DNA of 64,000 nucleotides. Source: Streptomyces sp. NBC_00224 (GTDB lineage Bacteria > Actinomycetota > Actinomycetes > Streptomycetales > Streptomycetaceae). The translations under genes and the position numbers were made by a program. Shown here one piece after another: positions 1-8,937 of the stretch. The notes under the pieces are model-generated. The model was not told the DNA's origin. It worked only from the letters and a program-made list of their open reading frames with translations, and did no database searches. Position 1 is the first letter of the stretch. Each line of letters opens with the position of its first letter. The DNA lies in contig NZ_CP108106.1 in the NCBI RefSeq assembly GCF_041435195.1, forward strand, positions 7,887,001 through 7,951,000, given 5' to 3'.

Positions 1-865
1 GGCCGACGCGCGCGGCGATGGCCTCGACCGGCAGGTCGGTCTCCTCCAGGAGGACCCGCGCCGCGTCGACGCGCCGGCGCAGCAGCCACTGGCCGGGGCT
101 GACGCCGAGCTGGTCGGTGAAGCGCCGGGCGAGGGTACGGCCGGAGAGCCCCGCGTGGGCGGCGAGCCGGTCGAGGGTGAGCGGGGTGTGCAGGCGCGCG
201 TCGGCCCATTCGAGCAGCGGCGCCAGTGACGCGTCGGCGGTCCGGGCGGGCACGGGCAGGGCCGCGTACTGGAGTTGGCTGCCCTCGCGGTGCGGCGGCA
301 GGACCATGCTGCGGGCGATCCGGGCGGCGTGGGCCGCACCTTGGTCGCTCCGCACGAGGTGCAGACACAGGTCGATCCCGGCGCCGCCCCCGGCGCTGGT
401 GGCCACGTCGCCGTGGTCGACGTACAGGACGTCCGGGTCGACCTCGACCTCGGGGTACTCGGCGGCGAGCCGGTCGGTGCGCAGCCAGTGGGTGGTGGCG
501 CGGCGGCCGTCCAACAGCCCGGCGCGGGCGAGGACGAAGGCGCCCGTGCAGATGGACACGATCCGGGCGCCGCGCAGGTGGGCGGCCCGCAGGGCGTCCA
601 GGACGGCCGTCGGCACGGCCCCGCCGACCGGCTGCCAGCCGGGCACGACCACGGTGTCCGCCGTCCGAAGGGCGTCGAGCCCGGCCTCGACGAACATCGC
701 GCAGCCGACGGTGACCGGTACCGGCCCGGGCCGCTCGGTGCACACCTCGAAGGCGTACGCCTCGGGGAGGTCCGGGCGTACGGTCCCGAAGACCTCGGCG
801 GCGCAGGCGAGTTCGAAGGGCGACTGCGGCGGGTTGATCAGGGCCACGACACGGTGACGGTCCAT
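1..865 (-). CDS. GlxA-type AraC-family transcriptional regulator (C-terminus cut by window edge)
   Basis: Transcription regulator with an N-terminal DJ-1/PfpI-like domain followed by an AraC-type HTH. Reading the minus strand from the ATG at 865 gives an opening of the form MDRHRVVALINPPQSPFELA, the start expected for this family. The amidotransferase-like core includes the SICTGAFVLARAGLLDGRR segment, where the Cys occupies the family's conserved elbow position. The last visible part (LTLDRLAAHAGLSGRTLARRF) is the first AraC helix-turn-helix; the second HTH and stop lie beyond base 1. It is divergent from the cupin gene at 937, the usual arrangement for a regulator of a small detoxification or sensing gene. 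A homologous pair lies at 8938-10384. The ligand is unknown. Confidence 0.9.
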   Translation of the reverse strand, partial: MDRHRVVALINPPQSPFELACAAEVFGTVRPDLPEAYAFEVCTERPGPVPVTVGCAMFVEAGLDALRTADTVVVPGWQPVGGAVPTAVLDALRAAHLRGARIVSICTGAFVLARAGLLDGRRATTHWLRTDRLAAEYPEVEVDPDVLYVDHGDVATSAGGGAGIDLCLHLVRSDQGAAHAARIARSMVLPPHREGSQLQYAALPVPARTADASLAPLLEWADARLHTPLTLDRLAAHAGLSGRTLARRFTDQLGVSPGQWLLRRRVDAARVLLEETDLPVEAIAARVG

Positions 866-936
866 GGCAGGAATGTACCCGCAGATGTCTTTCTGGACTC
901 TCGGGGAGCGGCTCCGGTGTGATCCACAGTGGGGCC

Positions 937-1263
937 ATGAGCGAGATCACTGGAACAGGACCGCTGAAGACCGTCGTGCACGTCGAGGAGGTGGAGCAGG
1001 TCGAGGTCGCCCCCGGGATCGTCAGCCGCAAAGTGGGGATCACCGGGCACGCGCGCGGCTGGCTGGTCGACTTCGCACCGGGCAGCGAGTGGCCCGAGAT
1101 CGACGTCCACGCCACCGAGGAGCGCTACTACGTGCTCAGTGGGGAGGTGATCGAGGGGGAGGAGCGCCACGGCGCCGGTACCTATGTGGTGTTCGCGCCC
1201 GGCAGCCGCCACCGGCCGCGCAGCGAGAGCGGCGCGCGGTTGCTCGGCATCACGGTGCTCTGA
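937..1263 (+). CDS. Small cupin-fold protein
   Basis: A protein of 108 residues with one conserved-barrel cupin domain. The metal-site motif is partly recognisable around DFAPGSEWPEIDVHATEERYYVLSGEV (the HxTEExYYVLSG segment) and the closing motif around FAPGSRHRPRSES. I chose the ATG at 937; a GTG six codons upstream (919) is also open. The gene is divergent from the GlxA-type regulator and ends 20 bases before a perfect hairpin. Family proteins include ChrR-like anti-sigma domains and small dioxygenase-like or sugar-binding cupins; nothing here fixes the substrate. Confidence 0.75.
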   Translation: MSEITGTGPLKTVVHVEEVEQVEVAPGIVSRKVGITGHARGWLVDFAPGSEWPEIDVHATEERYYVLSGEVIEGEERHGAGTYVVFAPGSRHRPRSESGARLLGITVL

Positions 1264-1282
1264 CACCTGCCCGCGGACACCC

Positions 1283-1319
1283 GAGTGGGCCGGAAGGCGA
1301 CCCGCCTTCCGGCCCACTC
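1283..1319. terminator. Bidirectional hairpin terminator
   Basis: Perfect 17-bp inverted repeat (GAGTGGGCCGGAAGGCG and its complement) with a 3-nt loop, lying between the convergent cupin and lipoprotein genes. There is no U-tract, as is common for Streptomyces terminators. Confidence 0.85.
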
Positions 1320-1341
1320 ACACCTGTGCGCCGGACAGGCC

Positions 1342-2733
1342 CTAGCTCTGCGCGTGCCCGCTCGCCAGCGGCCACTCGCGGTGGAGGGCGCCCAGCGGGA
1401 TACGGCGCTCGATGACCGGCGTGCCGAACAGGGACAGCTGGAAGTGCAGCTGCCCGCTCAGGTCGAAGCCGCCGTAGACGGCCCAGGCACCGGACACGGA
1501 CGCCTTGCCGTCGGTCGACGCGGTCGCCTTGGCGTCGGCCTCGCCGCGCAGATAGGGGGCGAAGTCGGCGCTGACGCCGACGGCTCCGTACAGACCGACG
1601 GAGGCCTCGGCGCCGAGGGCGCCCTTGACGCGCCCGGCCGCGGCGACGGTGGCCGTCACCGGCGAGCTGTGCACGGCGGAGGTGCTGACCGGGGTCCAGC
1701 CCTTGCCGGACGCGTAGCTGCCGCCGACGCGGAAGTCGCCCTTGACGTCCTGCTGGACGTCGAGCGTGACATGGCCGTCGGCCTCGACCTGGACGTAGCA
1801 GGTCAGGTCGAGGTTGACGACGACGGGGACCGGGCCGACCTGGATGACGGGCGTGCTGTGCAGCTTGGCGAAGGGAATGCGCTTGGGCGCGCCGGTGCTC
1901 GCGGCGGCGCGGCCCTTGAGCGCCCACTGAGAGGACCAGTCGCCGCTCATGCCGAGGAACGCGGAGCGCGGCCCGAAGCCGCCGGAGCTGCCGTCGTACG
2001 AGAACTCGACCTCGGGGGCAAGCTGGACGAAGCCGGAGACCGAGGCGCCGGCCGAGGCGGGGGCGTCCTTGGCGGTGTCCACCGCGGCGTTCACGTCCAG
2101 GCGCAGATTGCCGAGCGGCAGCTTGGCGCCCTTGGGCCCGAAGTTGAGGCCCTTGCTCTTGGCCCAGGAGAAGGTGACGCCCTTCATCAGGGGCTCGACC
2201 TTGACCGAGGACGGGTCGACCGGGACCTTGCCGTCGGCCTTGTCGTCCTTGAGGACCGAGGCCAGCGTCGTGGAGGCGGTCTTCACCTCGGTGCCGCTCG
2301 CGGTCTTCCCGACGACCTCGGTGACCTTGGCGAGCAGTCCGTTGGGGGCGCCCGGCGCCGGAGCGCTGGCGATGACGTCGCCGACGGCGACGGGCTTGTC
2401 GGGCGCGGGGGAGTGGCTGGGGGCGGTGGTGTGCCGCTGCGGGGCGGTGGATATGACGGCTCGTCGGCTCGTCTTGTCGTAGGAGGCGACCTTCAGCGAG
2501 GACTTCTCCGGCCGGCCCTTGCCCGTACGGGTGCGGGCCACGGCCGTCGGCGCGGACGCCTCCTGCGGCGCTGCGGCCACGTCGAGCCGCTGCGTGTCGT
2601 CGGCGGCCGCCGCGGTGGTGGCGGTGCTGCCCGGCTGGGCCGCACTGCTGTGCCCGGTCGAGGAGCAGCCGGTGGCGGCGAGGGCCAGGGTGGCCAGGCC
2701 GGGCACCAGGAGGCGTGTGGTGAACGTGCGCAC
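1342..2733 (-). CDS. Secreted lipoprotein of unknown function
   Basis: A 463-residue exported protein. The N-terminus has a basic n-region, a hydrophobic stretch and a lipobox (LAATGCSS), so it is probably anchored to the outer face of the membrane through the Cys near residue 23. Residues up to about 130 are Ala/Thr/Ser-rich and low in complexity. The remainder is rich in alternating beta-type segments (for example VNLDLTCYVQVEADGHVTLD) and suggests an all-beta domain. I recognise no catalytic motif. It is transcribed alone: upstream bases 2734-2922 hold its promoter region, and a long hairpin follows the stop. Confidence 0.75.
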   Translation of the reverse strand: MRTFTTRLLVPGLATLALAATGCSSTGHSSAAQPGSTATTAAAADDTQRLDVAAAPQEASAPTAVARTRTGKGRPEKSSLKVASYDKTSRRAVISTAPQRHTTAPSHSPAPDKPVAVGDVIASAPAPGAPNGLLAKVTEVVGKTASGTEVKTASTTLASVLKDDKADGKVPVDPSSVKVEPLMKGVTFSWAKSKGLNFGPKGAKLPLGNLRLDVNAAVDTAKDAPASAGASVSGFVQLAPEVEFSYDGSSGGFGPRSAFLGMSGDWSSQWALKGRAAASTGAPKRIPFAKLHSTPVIQVGPVPVVVNLDLTCYVQVEADGHVTLDVQQDVKGDFRVGGSYASGKGWTPVSTSAVHSSPVTATVAAAGRVKGALGAEASVGLYGAVGVSADFAPYLRGEADAKATASTDGKASVSGAWAVYGGFDLSGQLHFQLSLFGTPVIERRIPLGALHREWPLASGHAQS

Positions 2734-2922
2734 GTAGATGTGACCTTCGGATGGGAGGAGGGGGGTCGTTACTCGGGAGTAACGCGAAGGCCGATCATGT
2801 CATGTGCGCCCGGCGCCAGTCACCTTGACGGCCCGCCAACTCACGTGTGCCACAGGACGGTTGAAGCTTCATTTACGTGGGTGGGTGTGGCGCACCCGTG
2901 GGTGGGGGCGGTGCATACGTCG

Positions 2923-2968
2923 GTGGGGGCGGTTCGGGGTGCCGGGAGCAACCCCCGACCGCCCCCAC
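2923..2968. terminator. G/C-rich hairpin after the SDR gene
   Basis: Inverted repeat GTGGGGGCGGTTCGGGGT / ACCCCCGACCGCCCCCAC with two mismatches and a 10-nt loop, immediately downstream of the minus-strand SDR stop at 2976. The flanking bases 2880-2930 repeat GTGGGGGCGGT-like units. Confidence 0.65.
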
Positions 2969-2975
2969 TCCTGCG

Positions 2976-4076
2976 TCAGGCGTTCTCCGCGAACGCGTCG
3001 ACCCCGGTCAGCTCGGCGGAGAGCCGCCACAGCCGTGCGGCCTGCTCGGGGTCCGTCGCGTGCGCGCTGACACCGGTGGTGAGTTCGTCGCGCGGCACCT
3101 CGCCGTCGACGAGGCCGTTGTCGCCCGGGCCGCCCGCGGGCTCGGCGATGTCGCAGTCCTCGCAGTAGACACCGCCCAGGCCCGCCAGTTGAGGGGAGGT
3201 GGCCGCCCAGACCTGGGTGGCCGCACCCTGCTCCGGCGTCTTGAACGAGTCGGCCACGTTGCCCTCCTCGTCGACCCACCCCGCGTCGATCATCTCCTCG
3301 CGCGAGACGTGGCGCGTCAAAGGCGTCAGGATCTCGCCGGGGTGCAGCGCGAACGCCCGCACCCCCGCGTCCCGCCCCCGTGCGTCGAGGTGGACGGCGA
3401 AGAGCACGTTGGCCGTCTTGGCCTGCCCGTACGCCAGCCACTTGTCGTAGCCCCGGGCGAAGTGCACGTCGTCCCAGCGGATGCCGGAGAGCTGGTGGCC
3501 CCGCGAGGACACCGCCACCACCCGCGCCCCGCCCGCCGCCAGCGCCGGCCAGAGGTGGTTGACGAGGGCGAAGTGGCCGAGGTGGTTGGTCGCGAACTGC
3601 GCCTCCCAGCCCGGCCCGACCCGGGTTTCGGGGCAGGCCATCACCCCGGCGTTGTCGACCATGATGTCGATGCCCCGGCCCGACGCGAGGAAGCGGTCGG
3701 CGAAGGCGCGGACGCTGTCGAGGTCGGAGAGGTCCAGGGTGTCGACCTCGATGGCGGGCCCGACACCGCCGTCGGCGCCGGTGAGGCCCGCCAGCGCCTC
3801 CTGGGCGGCGGCGCGCCGCCTGGCGGGCACCACCACATGGGCCCCGGCGGCCGCCAGCGCCCGGGTTGTCTCCAGGCCGAGGCCCGAGTAGCCGCCGGTG
3901 ACGACGGCGAGCTTCCCCGTGAGGTCGACGCCCTCCAGCACCTCCTGTGCGGTGCTGCGGGGGCCGTGCCCCGAACCGGTCCTGCGCTGAGGAGTCGTCG
4001 TAGGGGGCGTAGAAGTCGTACGAGTCGGGTGGGATGCCGTGTGGGATGCCGTGTGGGATGTCGTGCGCGTCGTCAT
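2976..4076 (-). CDS. Short-chain dehydrogenase/reductase (SDR)
   Basis: NAD(P)-dependent oxidoreductase of the retinol-dehydrogenase-like SDR subgroup. The Rossmann motif is TGGYSGLGLE, the structural motif is NAGVM, and the catalytic YxxxK appears as YGQAKTAN after VVAVSSRGH, which supplies the Ser. The protein is 366 residues, about 40 longer than typical, because of a Thr/Ser/His-rich N-terminal extension with short repeats (SHTASHTASH). These come from a 12-nt tandem repeat at 4031-4066, so the true start may be internal, before STAQEVLEGVDLTGK. It lies 30 bases downstream of the amidase gene on the same strand, so co-transcription is likely. Substrate unknown. Confidence 0.88.
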   Translation of the reverse strand: MTTRTTSHTASHTASHPTRTTSTPPTTTPQRRTGSGHGPRSTAQEVLEGVDLTGKLAVVTGGYSGLGLETTRALAAAGAHVVVPARRRAAAQEALAGLTGADGGVGPAIEVDTLDLSDLDSVRAFADRFLASGRGIDIMVDNAGVMACPETRVGPGWEAQFATNHLGHFALVNHLWPALAAGGARVVAVSSRGHQLSGIRWDDVHFARGYDKWLAYGQAKTANVLFAVHLDARGRDAGVRAFALHPGEILTPLTRHVSREEMIDAGWVDEEGNVADSFKTPEQGAATQVWAATSPQLAGLGGVYCEDCDIAEPAGGPGDNGLVDGEVPRDELTTGVSAHATDPEQAARLWRLSAELTGVDAFAENA

Positions 4077-4106
4077 GCCGGAGAAGCTACGAATTGGAGT
4101 GCGCTC

Positions 4107-5483
4107 TCAGTCAAGCACGGCCCTGACGGGTGGAGCGGGCGCGGTGCGCTTCCAGGGCCGGGCCTGCTCCAACTGGCTTACCACGCTGAGAAGTTGGTGC
4201 TCCGAGCCGAGGCGGCCGACGAGCTGGACGGAGCCGGGCAGGCCCGTCGGCAGCGAGCCGAACGGCATCGCGAGCGCGGGGTGGCCGGAGAGGTTCCACG
4301 GCGGTGTCATCGGCGAACAGGCCGTGTTGACCAGGACGTTGGCCAGCCAGCCGCGCTCGTGCCAGGCGTCGGCCGCCGGGCCGCGACGGGCCAGCGCGGG
4401 CGTGAGCAGGACGTCGTACTCCTCGAAGAAGGGCGCGAGGCGTCTGTTGAGCGCGCCCCGGTGGTCCGCGCGCAGCATCCCGAGCCGCCCGGCGGCCCGC
4501 CCGATCGCCGCGTGCCGCCGGGTGCGCGGGGTGAGCAGGCGCGGGTCGAGCCCCTCGGCGTCCTGCGCGGTGCCTCCCGTCCAGCGGGCGAGGATGACCG
4601 TGCCGAAGGTGAGGGGGTAGGGCGGATGCGCGGCCGACACCCGGTGCCCGGCCTCCACGAGCACCCGGGCCGCCTGGCGGGCGAGCGAGGCGTACGCGCG
4701 GCCGACGCGCACTCCGGCGATCGGGCTGCGCGTGGAGACCGCGATCCTGAGCGCGCGTGGTGGGTCGGCCGACTCGTCGGCTCCGGGCCGCGTCTCGCCC
4801 GCGAGCACCGAGAACATCAGCCGCGCGTCGGCCGCCGTCGTCGCCAGCGGGCCGTTCTCCGACATCCCGAACCAGGCACCGCCCAGGTCGGACGGCACGC
4901 GCCCGGTGCCCGGCTTGAGGCCGATCAGACCGCAGTGCGCGGCCGGGATCCGCAGCGAACCCATGCCGTCGTTGCCGAGCGCGAGCGGCACCAGACCCGC
5001 CGCGACCGCGGCCGCGCTGCCCCCGGAGGAACCGCCCGCCGTACGCGACGGATCCCAGGGGTTGCGGGCGATGCCGTGCACCCCGTCGGTGGTCCCGAAG
5101 ACGCACAACTCCGGTACGTGCGTGACTCCCACCACCACCGCGCCCGCCGCCCGCAGCCGGGCGACGGTGACGTGGTCCTCGGCCGCGGCGGTCGCCGGGG
5201 TGGCCGCGGAGCCGTTGCGGGTGGACTCGCCGCGTACGGGCAGATTGTCCTTGACGGCCACCGGAACTCCGGCGAGCGGCAGCCGGGACAGGTCCGCCCG
5301 CGCCCCGACCGCGTCCGCCTCCGCCAGGGCGGCGGTGGCGCGCACCACGCGGAACGCGCCGACCCGCCCGTTCCGCGCGGCGATCGCGGCGAGGTGGTCG
5401 GCGACCACCTCGCGGGGTGTGACCACCTTCTGCCGTACGGCCTCGGCTATCTCGGTGGCGGTCCGGCCTGCCCACTTGGTCAC
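4107..5483 (-). CDS. Amidase-signature family amidase
   Basis: Ser-Ser-Lys hydrolase of the amidase-signature family (458 residues). Visible catalytic elements are the Lys in VPVAVKDNLPV, the Gly/Ser-rich signature TAGGSSGGSAAAVAAG, and the nucleophilic Ser in GNDGMGSLRIPAAHCGLIG. The family cleaves amide bonds of aryl- and aliphatic amides; the substrate cannot be read from sequence. It starts at the ATG at 5483, is divergent from the maleylpyruvate isomerase-like gene at 5642, and probably forms a unit with the SDR gene that follows. Confidence 0.9.
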   Translation of the reverse strand: MTKWAGRTATEIAEAVRQKVVTPREVVADHLAAIAARNGRVGAFRVVRATAALAEADAVGARADLSRLPLAGVPVAVKDNLPVRGESTRNGSAATPATAAAEDHVTVARLRAAGAVVVGVTHVPELCVFGTTDGVHGIARNPWDPSRTAGGSSGGSAAAVAAGLVPLALGNDGMGSLRIPAAHCGLIGLKPGTGRVPSDLGGAWFGMSENGPLATTAADARLMFSVLAGETRPGADESADPPRALRIAVSTRSPIAGVRVGRAYASLARQAARVLVEAGHRVSAAHPPYPLTFGTVILARWTGGTAQDAEGLDPRLLTPRTRRHAAIGRAAGRLGMLRADHRGALNRRLAPFFEEYDVLLTPALARRGPAADAWHERGWLANVLVNTACSPMTPPWNLSGHPALAMPFGSLPTGLPGSVQLVGRLGSEHQLLSVVSQLEQARPWKRTAPAPPVRAVLD

Positions 5484-5641
5484 GGTGGCTCCTCGGCGCT
5501 GCTGGCTCGGTCACGACGGACGAGAGGCCACTGTGGACGACCCGCGCGCCTCCTGTCGATACCCGTGGATCTTCGCCGCCGCCGTGATCGGCTCCGCCCG
5601 GCCCTGGACACACGGCACGGGCTGGGGCAGGCTCCGGCGCC

Positions 5642-6463
5642 ATGAGCGCACACCAGTCGAGTGGGAACAGCCTGCCGCCGGGGCTCGGCGACGCGATACG
5701 CGGCACCGCCGAGGACATCGCCCTGCTGTTGCGCGGGGCCCGCGACACGAGCGTGCCCGTACCGGGTCTTGAGTGGACGCTGGGGGAGACGGCCGCGCAC
5801 CTGGCGCAGGCCAACCAGCTGATGGCCGAGATCGCGGCGGGACACGGCCGCGGCCACGGGGACGGTACGCCCGGGAGCATCGCGGCGGCCAACGCGCGCG
5901 CCCTCGCCGAGTTCGGCGAACGGGCGGCCGAGCCGCTGGCCGCGATGATCGTGGCCCAGTCGGCGGCCTACCTCGACGCGGCCGGGGCGGCGGACGGGGG
6001 TGGAGCAGGGCCGCTGGTCACCCCGATGGGCACCATGGACCTGCCGACCCTGGGCGCGTATCTGCTCACGCACATGCTCGGCCACGGCTACGACATCGCC
6101 CGCGCGGTGGGCCGCCCGCACATGCTCGACCGGCGGCGCGTCGAGCTGACCCTGCCGTTCATGGTCGCGGCGATGCCACGGGTGGTGGACGCGGGTGCCG
6201 CGGCGGGTTGCAACGCGCGGTACACCGTCCGTCTGTGGGGCGGCGCGCGGTTCGGCGTGGAATTCACCGAGGGTGCGGCCACCGTCGGTGAACGGCCGCC
6301 GGGCCGCCCGGACTGCACCATCCACATCGAGCCCGTCACGTTCCTGCTGATGGCCCTCGGCCGCGTCGAGCCCCGCGCGGCCATCGCCCGTGGCCGCGTC
6401 CTGGCGTGGGGCCGCAAACCCTGGCTGGCACCGCGCTTTCCCACCTTGTTCGAGGCACCCTGA
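5642..6463 (+). CDS. Maleylpyruvate isomerase/DinB-like protein with C-terminal SCP2-like domain
   Basis: A 273-residue cytoplasmic protein. The N-terminal part has the metal-binding four-helix bundle of mycothiol-dependent maleylpyruvate isomerases (LEWTLGETAAHLAQANQLM, LLTHMLGHGYDIARAVGRP); the His residues of AAHLAQ and HMLGHGYD are candidate metal ligands. The C-terminal 90 or so residues (YTVRLWGGARFGVEF, PDCTIHIEPVTFLLMALGR) resemble an SCP2 sterol-carrier domain. Actinobacteria use this architecture in mycothiol-dependent detoxification and transfer reactions. The specific reaction is not evident. Confidence 0.75.
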   Translation: MSAHQSSGNSLPPGLGDAIRGTAEDIALLLRGARDTSVPVPGLEWTLGETAAHLAQANQLMAEIAAGHGRGHGDGTPGSIAAANARALAEFGERAAEPLAAMIVAQSAAYLDAAGAADGGGAGPLVTPMGTMDLPTLGAYLLTHMLGHGYDIARAVGRPHMLDRRRVELTLPFMVAAMPRVVDAGAAAGCNARYTVRLWGGARFGVEFTEGAATVGERPPGRPDCTIHIEPVTFLLMALGRVEPRAAIARGRVLAWGRKPWLAPRFPTLFEAP

Positions 6464-6527
6464 ATACTTGGCGGCGAGGCCCGTGCCCCCGGCCCGGCCC
6501 CGAGTCCGCCCTGAACAGGAGTTCTTC

Positions 6528-7133
6528 TTGTCCCCGCAGCAGCCGTCCCAGCGAAACACCCGAACCACCCGAACCGACCGGAGCCGTACGGGAGAACGTG
6601 CGGTGGTGCTCGCGCTGGCCCTGCCGCTCCTCGCGGCCGCCGTCGCCGTCCCCGCGCAGGCACAGGCCCGCCCTGCGGGCGTCGCCGTGGCCCCCGCCCA
6701 CTCGGCGCCGGCCGCCGCCACCGTGACGGAGGGCCAGATCAGGGAGGTCGCCCGGGGCGGTGTGCTCACCTACCCCTCCGTCACCAGCTGTCTGACGGTG
6801 ACGGTCCGCCTGCGCGGCGGCGGCCTGGTCGGCGCCCACGCCAGCCTGTTCCAGGTGCCGGGCGAGCTGAGGTCGGACGAGATCCTGCCCGCCCTGCGCA
6901 AGGCCGTGGCGGGACGCCCGGTCGCCGCCGTCGAGGTCCGGGGCGCCGTGGGCGCCTGGCACCCCGGCTACTTCACCCGGGCGATCGAGGCGTACGGCGA
7001 AGGGGAAGCGGTACCGCAGCCCCAGGGCCGGGACTTCGAAGGCCTGGCCAAGGCGGTGGCGCTCCAGCTGAGGCAGCCGCGCGGCGCGGTGACGGTCGAG
7101 GACGTGCCGGACGGCGACCAGATCGTGCGCTGA
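6528..7133 (+). CDS. Small secreted protein with a spaced Cys/His pair, function unknown
   Basis: I place the start at the TTG at 6528 because AGGAG (6517-6521) lies six bases upstream; the upstream part of the open frame overlaps the preceding gene. The product is about 201 residues with a basic N-terminus, a hydrophobic segment and an Ala-X-Ala cleavage site (VAVPAQAQA). The mature part contains SCLTVTVRLRGGGLVGAHAS: one Cys followed 16 residues later by a His next to Ser, and beta-rich surroundings. That spacing recalls the Cys/His dyad of CheD/CNF-like deamidase folds, but the match is only a motif. No close relative recognised. Confidence 0.6.
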   Translation: MSPQQPSQRNTRTTRTDRSRTGERAVVLALALPLLAAAVAVPAQAQARPAGVAVAPAHSAPAAATVTEGQIREVARGGVLTYPSVTSCLTVTVRLRGGGLVGAHASLFQVPGELRSDEILPALRKAVAGRPVAAVEVRGAVGAWHPGYFTRAIEAYGEGEAVPQPQGRDFEGLAKAVALQLRQPRGAVTVEDVPDGDQIVR

Positions 7134-7314
7134 CCAGCACGTCAAAGCCCTTTGCCGCACCCCGGAATCGGGGTGCGGCTCGCCCGGAGGTGTCACAGGC
7201 GCTCCACAAGCACACCACGTGACGCGGACCCGTGCGCGCCCCGGGGGCTAGCCCCACCCCCGCCGTCCTGCCTGCCGGATGGGATCACGCGGCCCGCTCA
7301 ACCACCCTTGTCCC

Positions 7315-8826
7315 ATGACGACTTACCGCCACCGAGGCCTCGCGATCGCCCTCTCCCTCGCGGCCGCCACCACGGCCCTGACCGCCACCGCCGTACCGGC
7401 GGCCCAGGCTCGTTCCGGCAGCGCCGAGGCGCCCGTGCTCCACTGGAAGCCCTGCGCCGACGACGGCGCCGCGACCGGGCGGGAGTGTGCCCTGCTGCCC
7501 GTGCCGCGCGACTACGCCGATCCGCACGGCCCGAGCCTCACGATCGCCGTCTCCCGGCTGCGCAGCGAGACTCCGGACAAGCGGCGTGGGGCGCTCCTGG
7601 TGATTCCCGGCGGGCCGGGAGGATCGGGGCTCCAGCAGTTGGCCGAGCAGGGGGCCGCGCTGCGCAAGGAGACCGGCGGTGCCTACGACATCGTCAGTCT
7701 CGACCCGCGCGGCGTGGGCGCCAGCACCACGGCGAGCTGTGAACTCTCCGACGACGACCGCATGATGGTGAACCTCCGGTCGTGGCCCGGCCCCGGCGGC
7801 GACATCAGCGAGAACATCGCCAGGTCCCGCCGCATCGCCGAGGCCTGCGCGCGCAACGGCGGCCCGGAGCTGCGCAGCTTCACCTCCCGCAACGAGGCCC
7901 GTGACATCGACCGCTTCCGCCGGGCGCTCGGCGAGCGCAAGCTGTCGGCGTACGGCGTCTCGTACGGGACCTACGTGGGAGCGGTGTACGCGCAGTTGTT
8001 CCCGCAGCACACCGACCGCTGGGTGCTCGACAGCAGCGGCGACCCCGACCCGGCGCGCGTCGAGCGCGGCTGGCTGGCGAACATGGCACCGGCGGCCGAC
8101 ATCCGCTTCCCGGACTTCGCGGCCTGGGCCTCCGACCCGGCCCGGGAGGCCAAGGGCCTGCGGCTGGCCGAACGCGCCGAGGACGTACGGCCGTTGGTCA
8201 TCGCCCTGGCGGCGAAGCTGGACGCGGAGCCGAGGAAGACGGCCAAGGACGGTGTCCTGCTCACCGGCAACCAGCTCCGCCAGGCGCTCCAGATGGCCCT
8301 CTACTCGGACGGCACCTTCCCCATGCTGGCGCAGCTCATCAAGGCGGCCCAGGACCCCAAGGCGACACCGGCCCTGCCCGGCCCGCTCGCCGAGCCGATG
8401 AGCGACCAGGAGGCCGCGGCCGTCGTGGGGGTGCTCTGCAACGACGTGAGCTGGCCGAAGTCGGTCCCCTCGTACGAGCGGGCCGTCGCGGCCGACCGGA
8501 TCCGCCACCCGCTCACGGCGGGCAGCCCCGTCAACGTTCTGCCCTGCACCTTCATGAAGGACGCACCGGCCGAGAAGCCGGTCCGGCTCACCGACGACGG
8601 CCCGTCCAACATCCTGATGGTGCAGGGCCTGCGGGACCCCTCGACGCCGTACTTCGGCGCGCTGAAGATGCGTGAGGCGTGGGGCGACCGGGCCCGCCTG
8701 GTCACGGTCGACCACGGCGGCCACGGCATGTACCTGGACAACGGCAACGCGTGCGGCGACCGCGCGGTCACCACGTTCCTCACCACAGGCGTGCGTCCGC
8801 AGCGGGACACGTACTGCGCGAGCTGA
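7315..8826 (+). CDS. Secreted tripeptidyl aminopeptidase-like alpha/beta hydrolase (peptidase family S33)
   Basis: Exported serine peptidase related to Streptomyces TAP/SlpD-type enzymes. A Sec signal (ATG at 7315; LSLAAATTALTATAVPAAQA) precedes the mature domain. Catalytic elements: oxyanion-hole loop IPGGPGGSG, nucleophile elbow GVSYGTYVG, the acid in GLRDPSTPY and the His in DHGGHGMYLD. The C-terminal cap-type TAP domain is present. Its likely role is extracellular removal of tripeptides, feeding peptide uptake or processing secreted proteins. It ends before a perfect hairpin shared with the convergent GlxA-type gene. Confidence 0.9.
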   Translation: MTTYRHRGLAIALSLAAATTALTATAVPAAQARSGSAEAPVLHWKPCADDGAATGRECALLPVPRDYADPHGPSLTIAVSRLRSETPDKRRGALLVIPGGPGGSGLQQLAEQGAALRKETGGAYDIVSLDPRGVGASTTASCELSDDDRMMVNLRSWPGPGGDISENIARSRRIAEACARNGGPELRSFTSRNEARDIDRFRRALGERKLSAYGVSYGTYVGAVYAQLFPQHTDRWVLDSSGDPDPARVERGWLANMAPAADIRFPDFAAWASDPAREAKGLRLAERAEDVRPLVIALAAKLDAEPRKTAKDGVLLTGNQLRQALQMALYSDGTFPMLAQLIKAAQDPKATPALPGPLAEPMSDQEAAAVVGVLCNDVSWPKSVPSYERAVAADRIRHPLTAGSPVNVLPCTFMKDAPAEKPVRLTDDGPSNILMVQGLRDPSTPYFGALKMREAWGDRARLVTVDHGGHGMYLDNGNACGDRAVTTFLTTGVRPQRDTYCAS

Positions 8827-8841
8827 ACCCGGTTGGGGCCG

Positions 8842-8879
8842 GGGCCGCTGCGGCCACGTATGTCGAGCCGCAGCGGCCC
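8842..8879. terminator. Bidirectional hairpin terminator
   Basis: Perfect 12-bp stem (GGGCCGCTGCGG / CCGCAGCGGCCC) with a 14-nt loop between convergent genes. Confidence 0.8.
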
Positions 8880-8937
8880 GCCCGGCGCCTGTCAGCGGTG
8901 TGGAAGGTGCCGCCGACCGGGCAGCACACACTCGCGG

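Noticed and set aside
1285..3168. Long plus-strand ORF of 627 codons across the lipoprotein gene
   Set aside because: It is a G+C-driven shadow frame: the minus-strand reading has a lipobox signal and normal codon bias, while this one is Gly/Arg/Ala-rich without domains.
2877..5645. 922-codon plus-strand ORF
   Set aside because: It covers the SDR and amidase genes antisense; both of these have full catalytic motifs on the minus strand.
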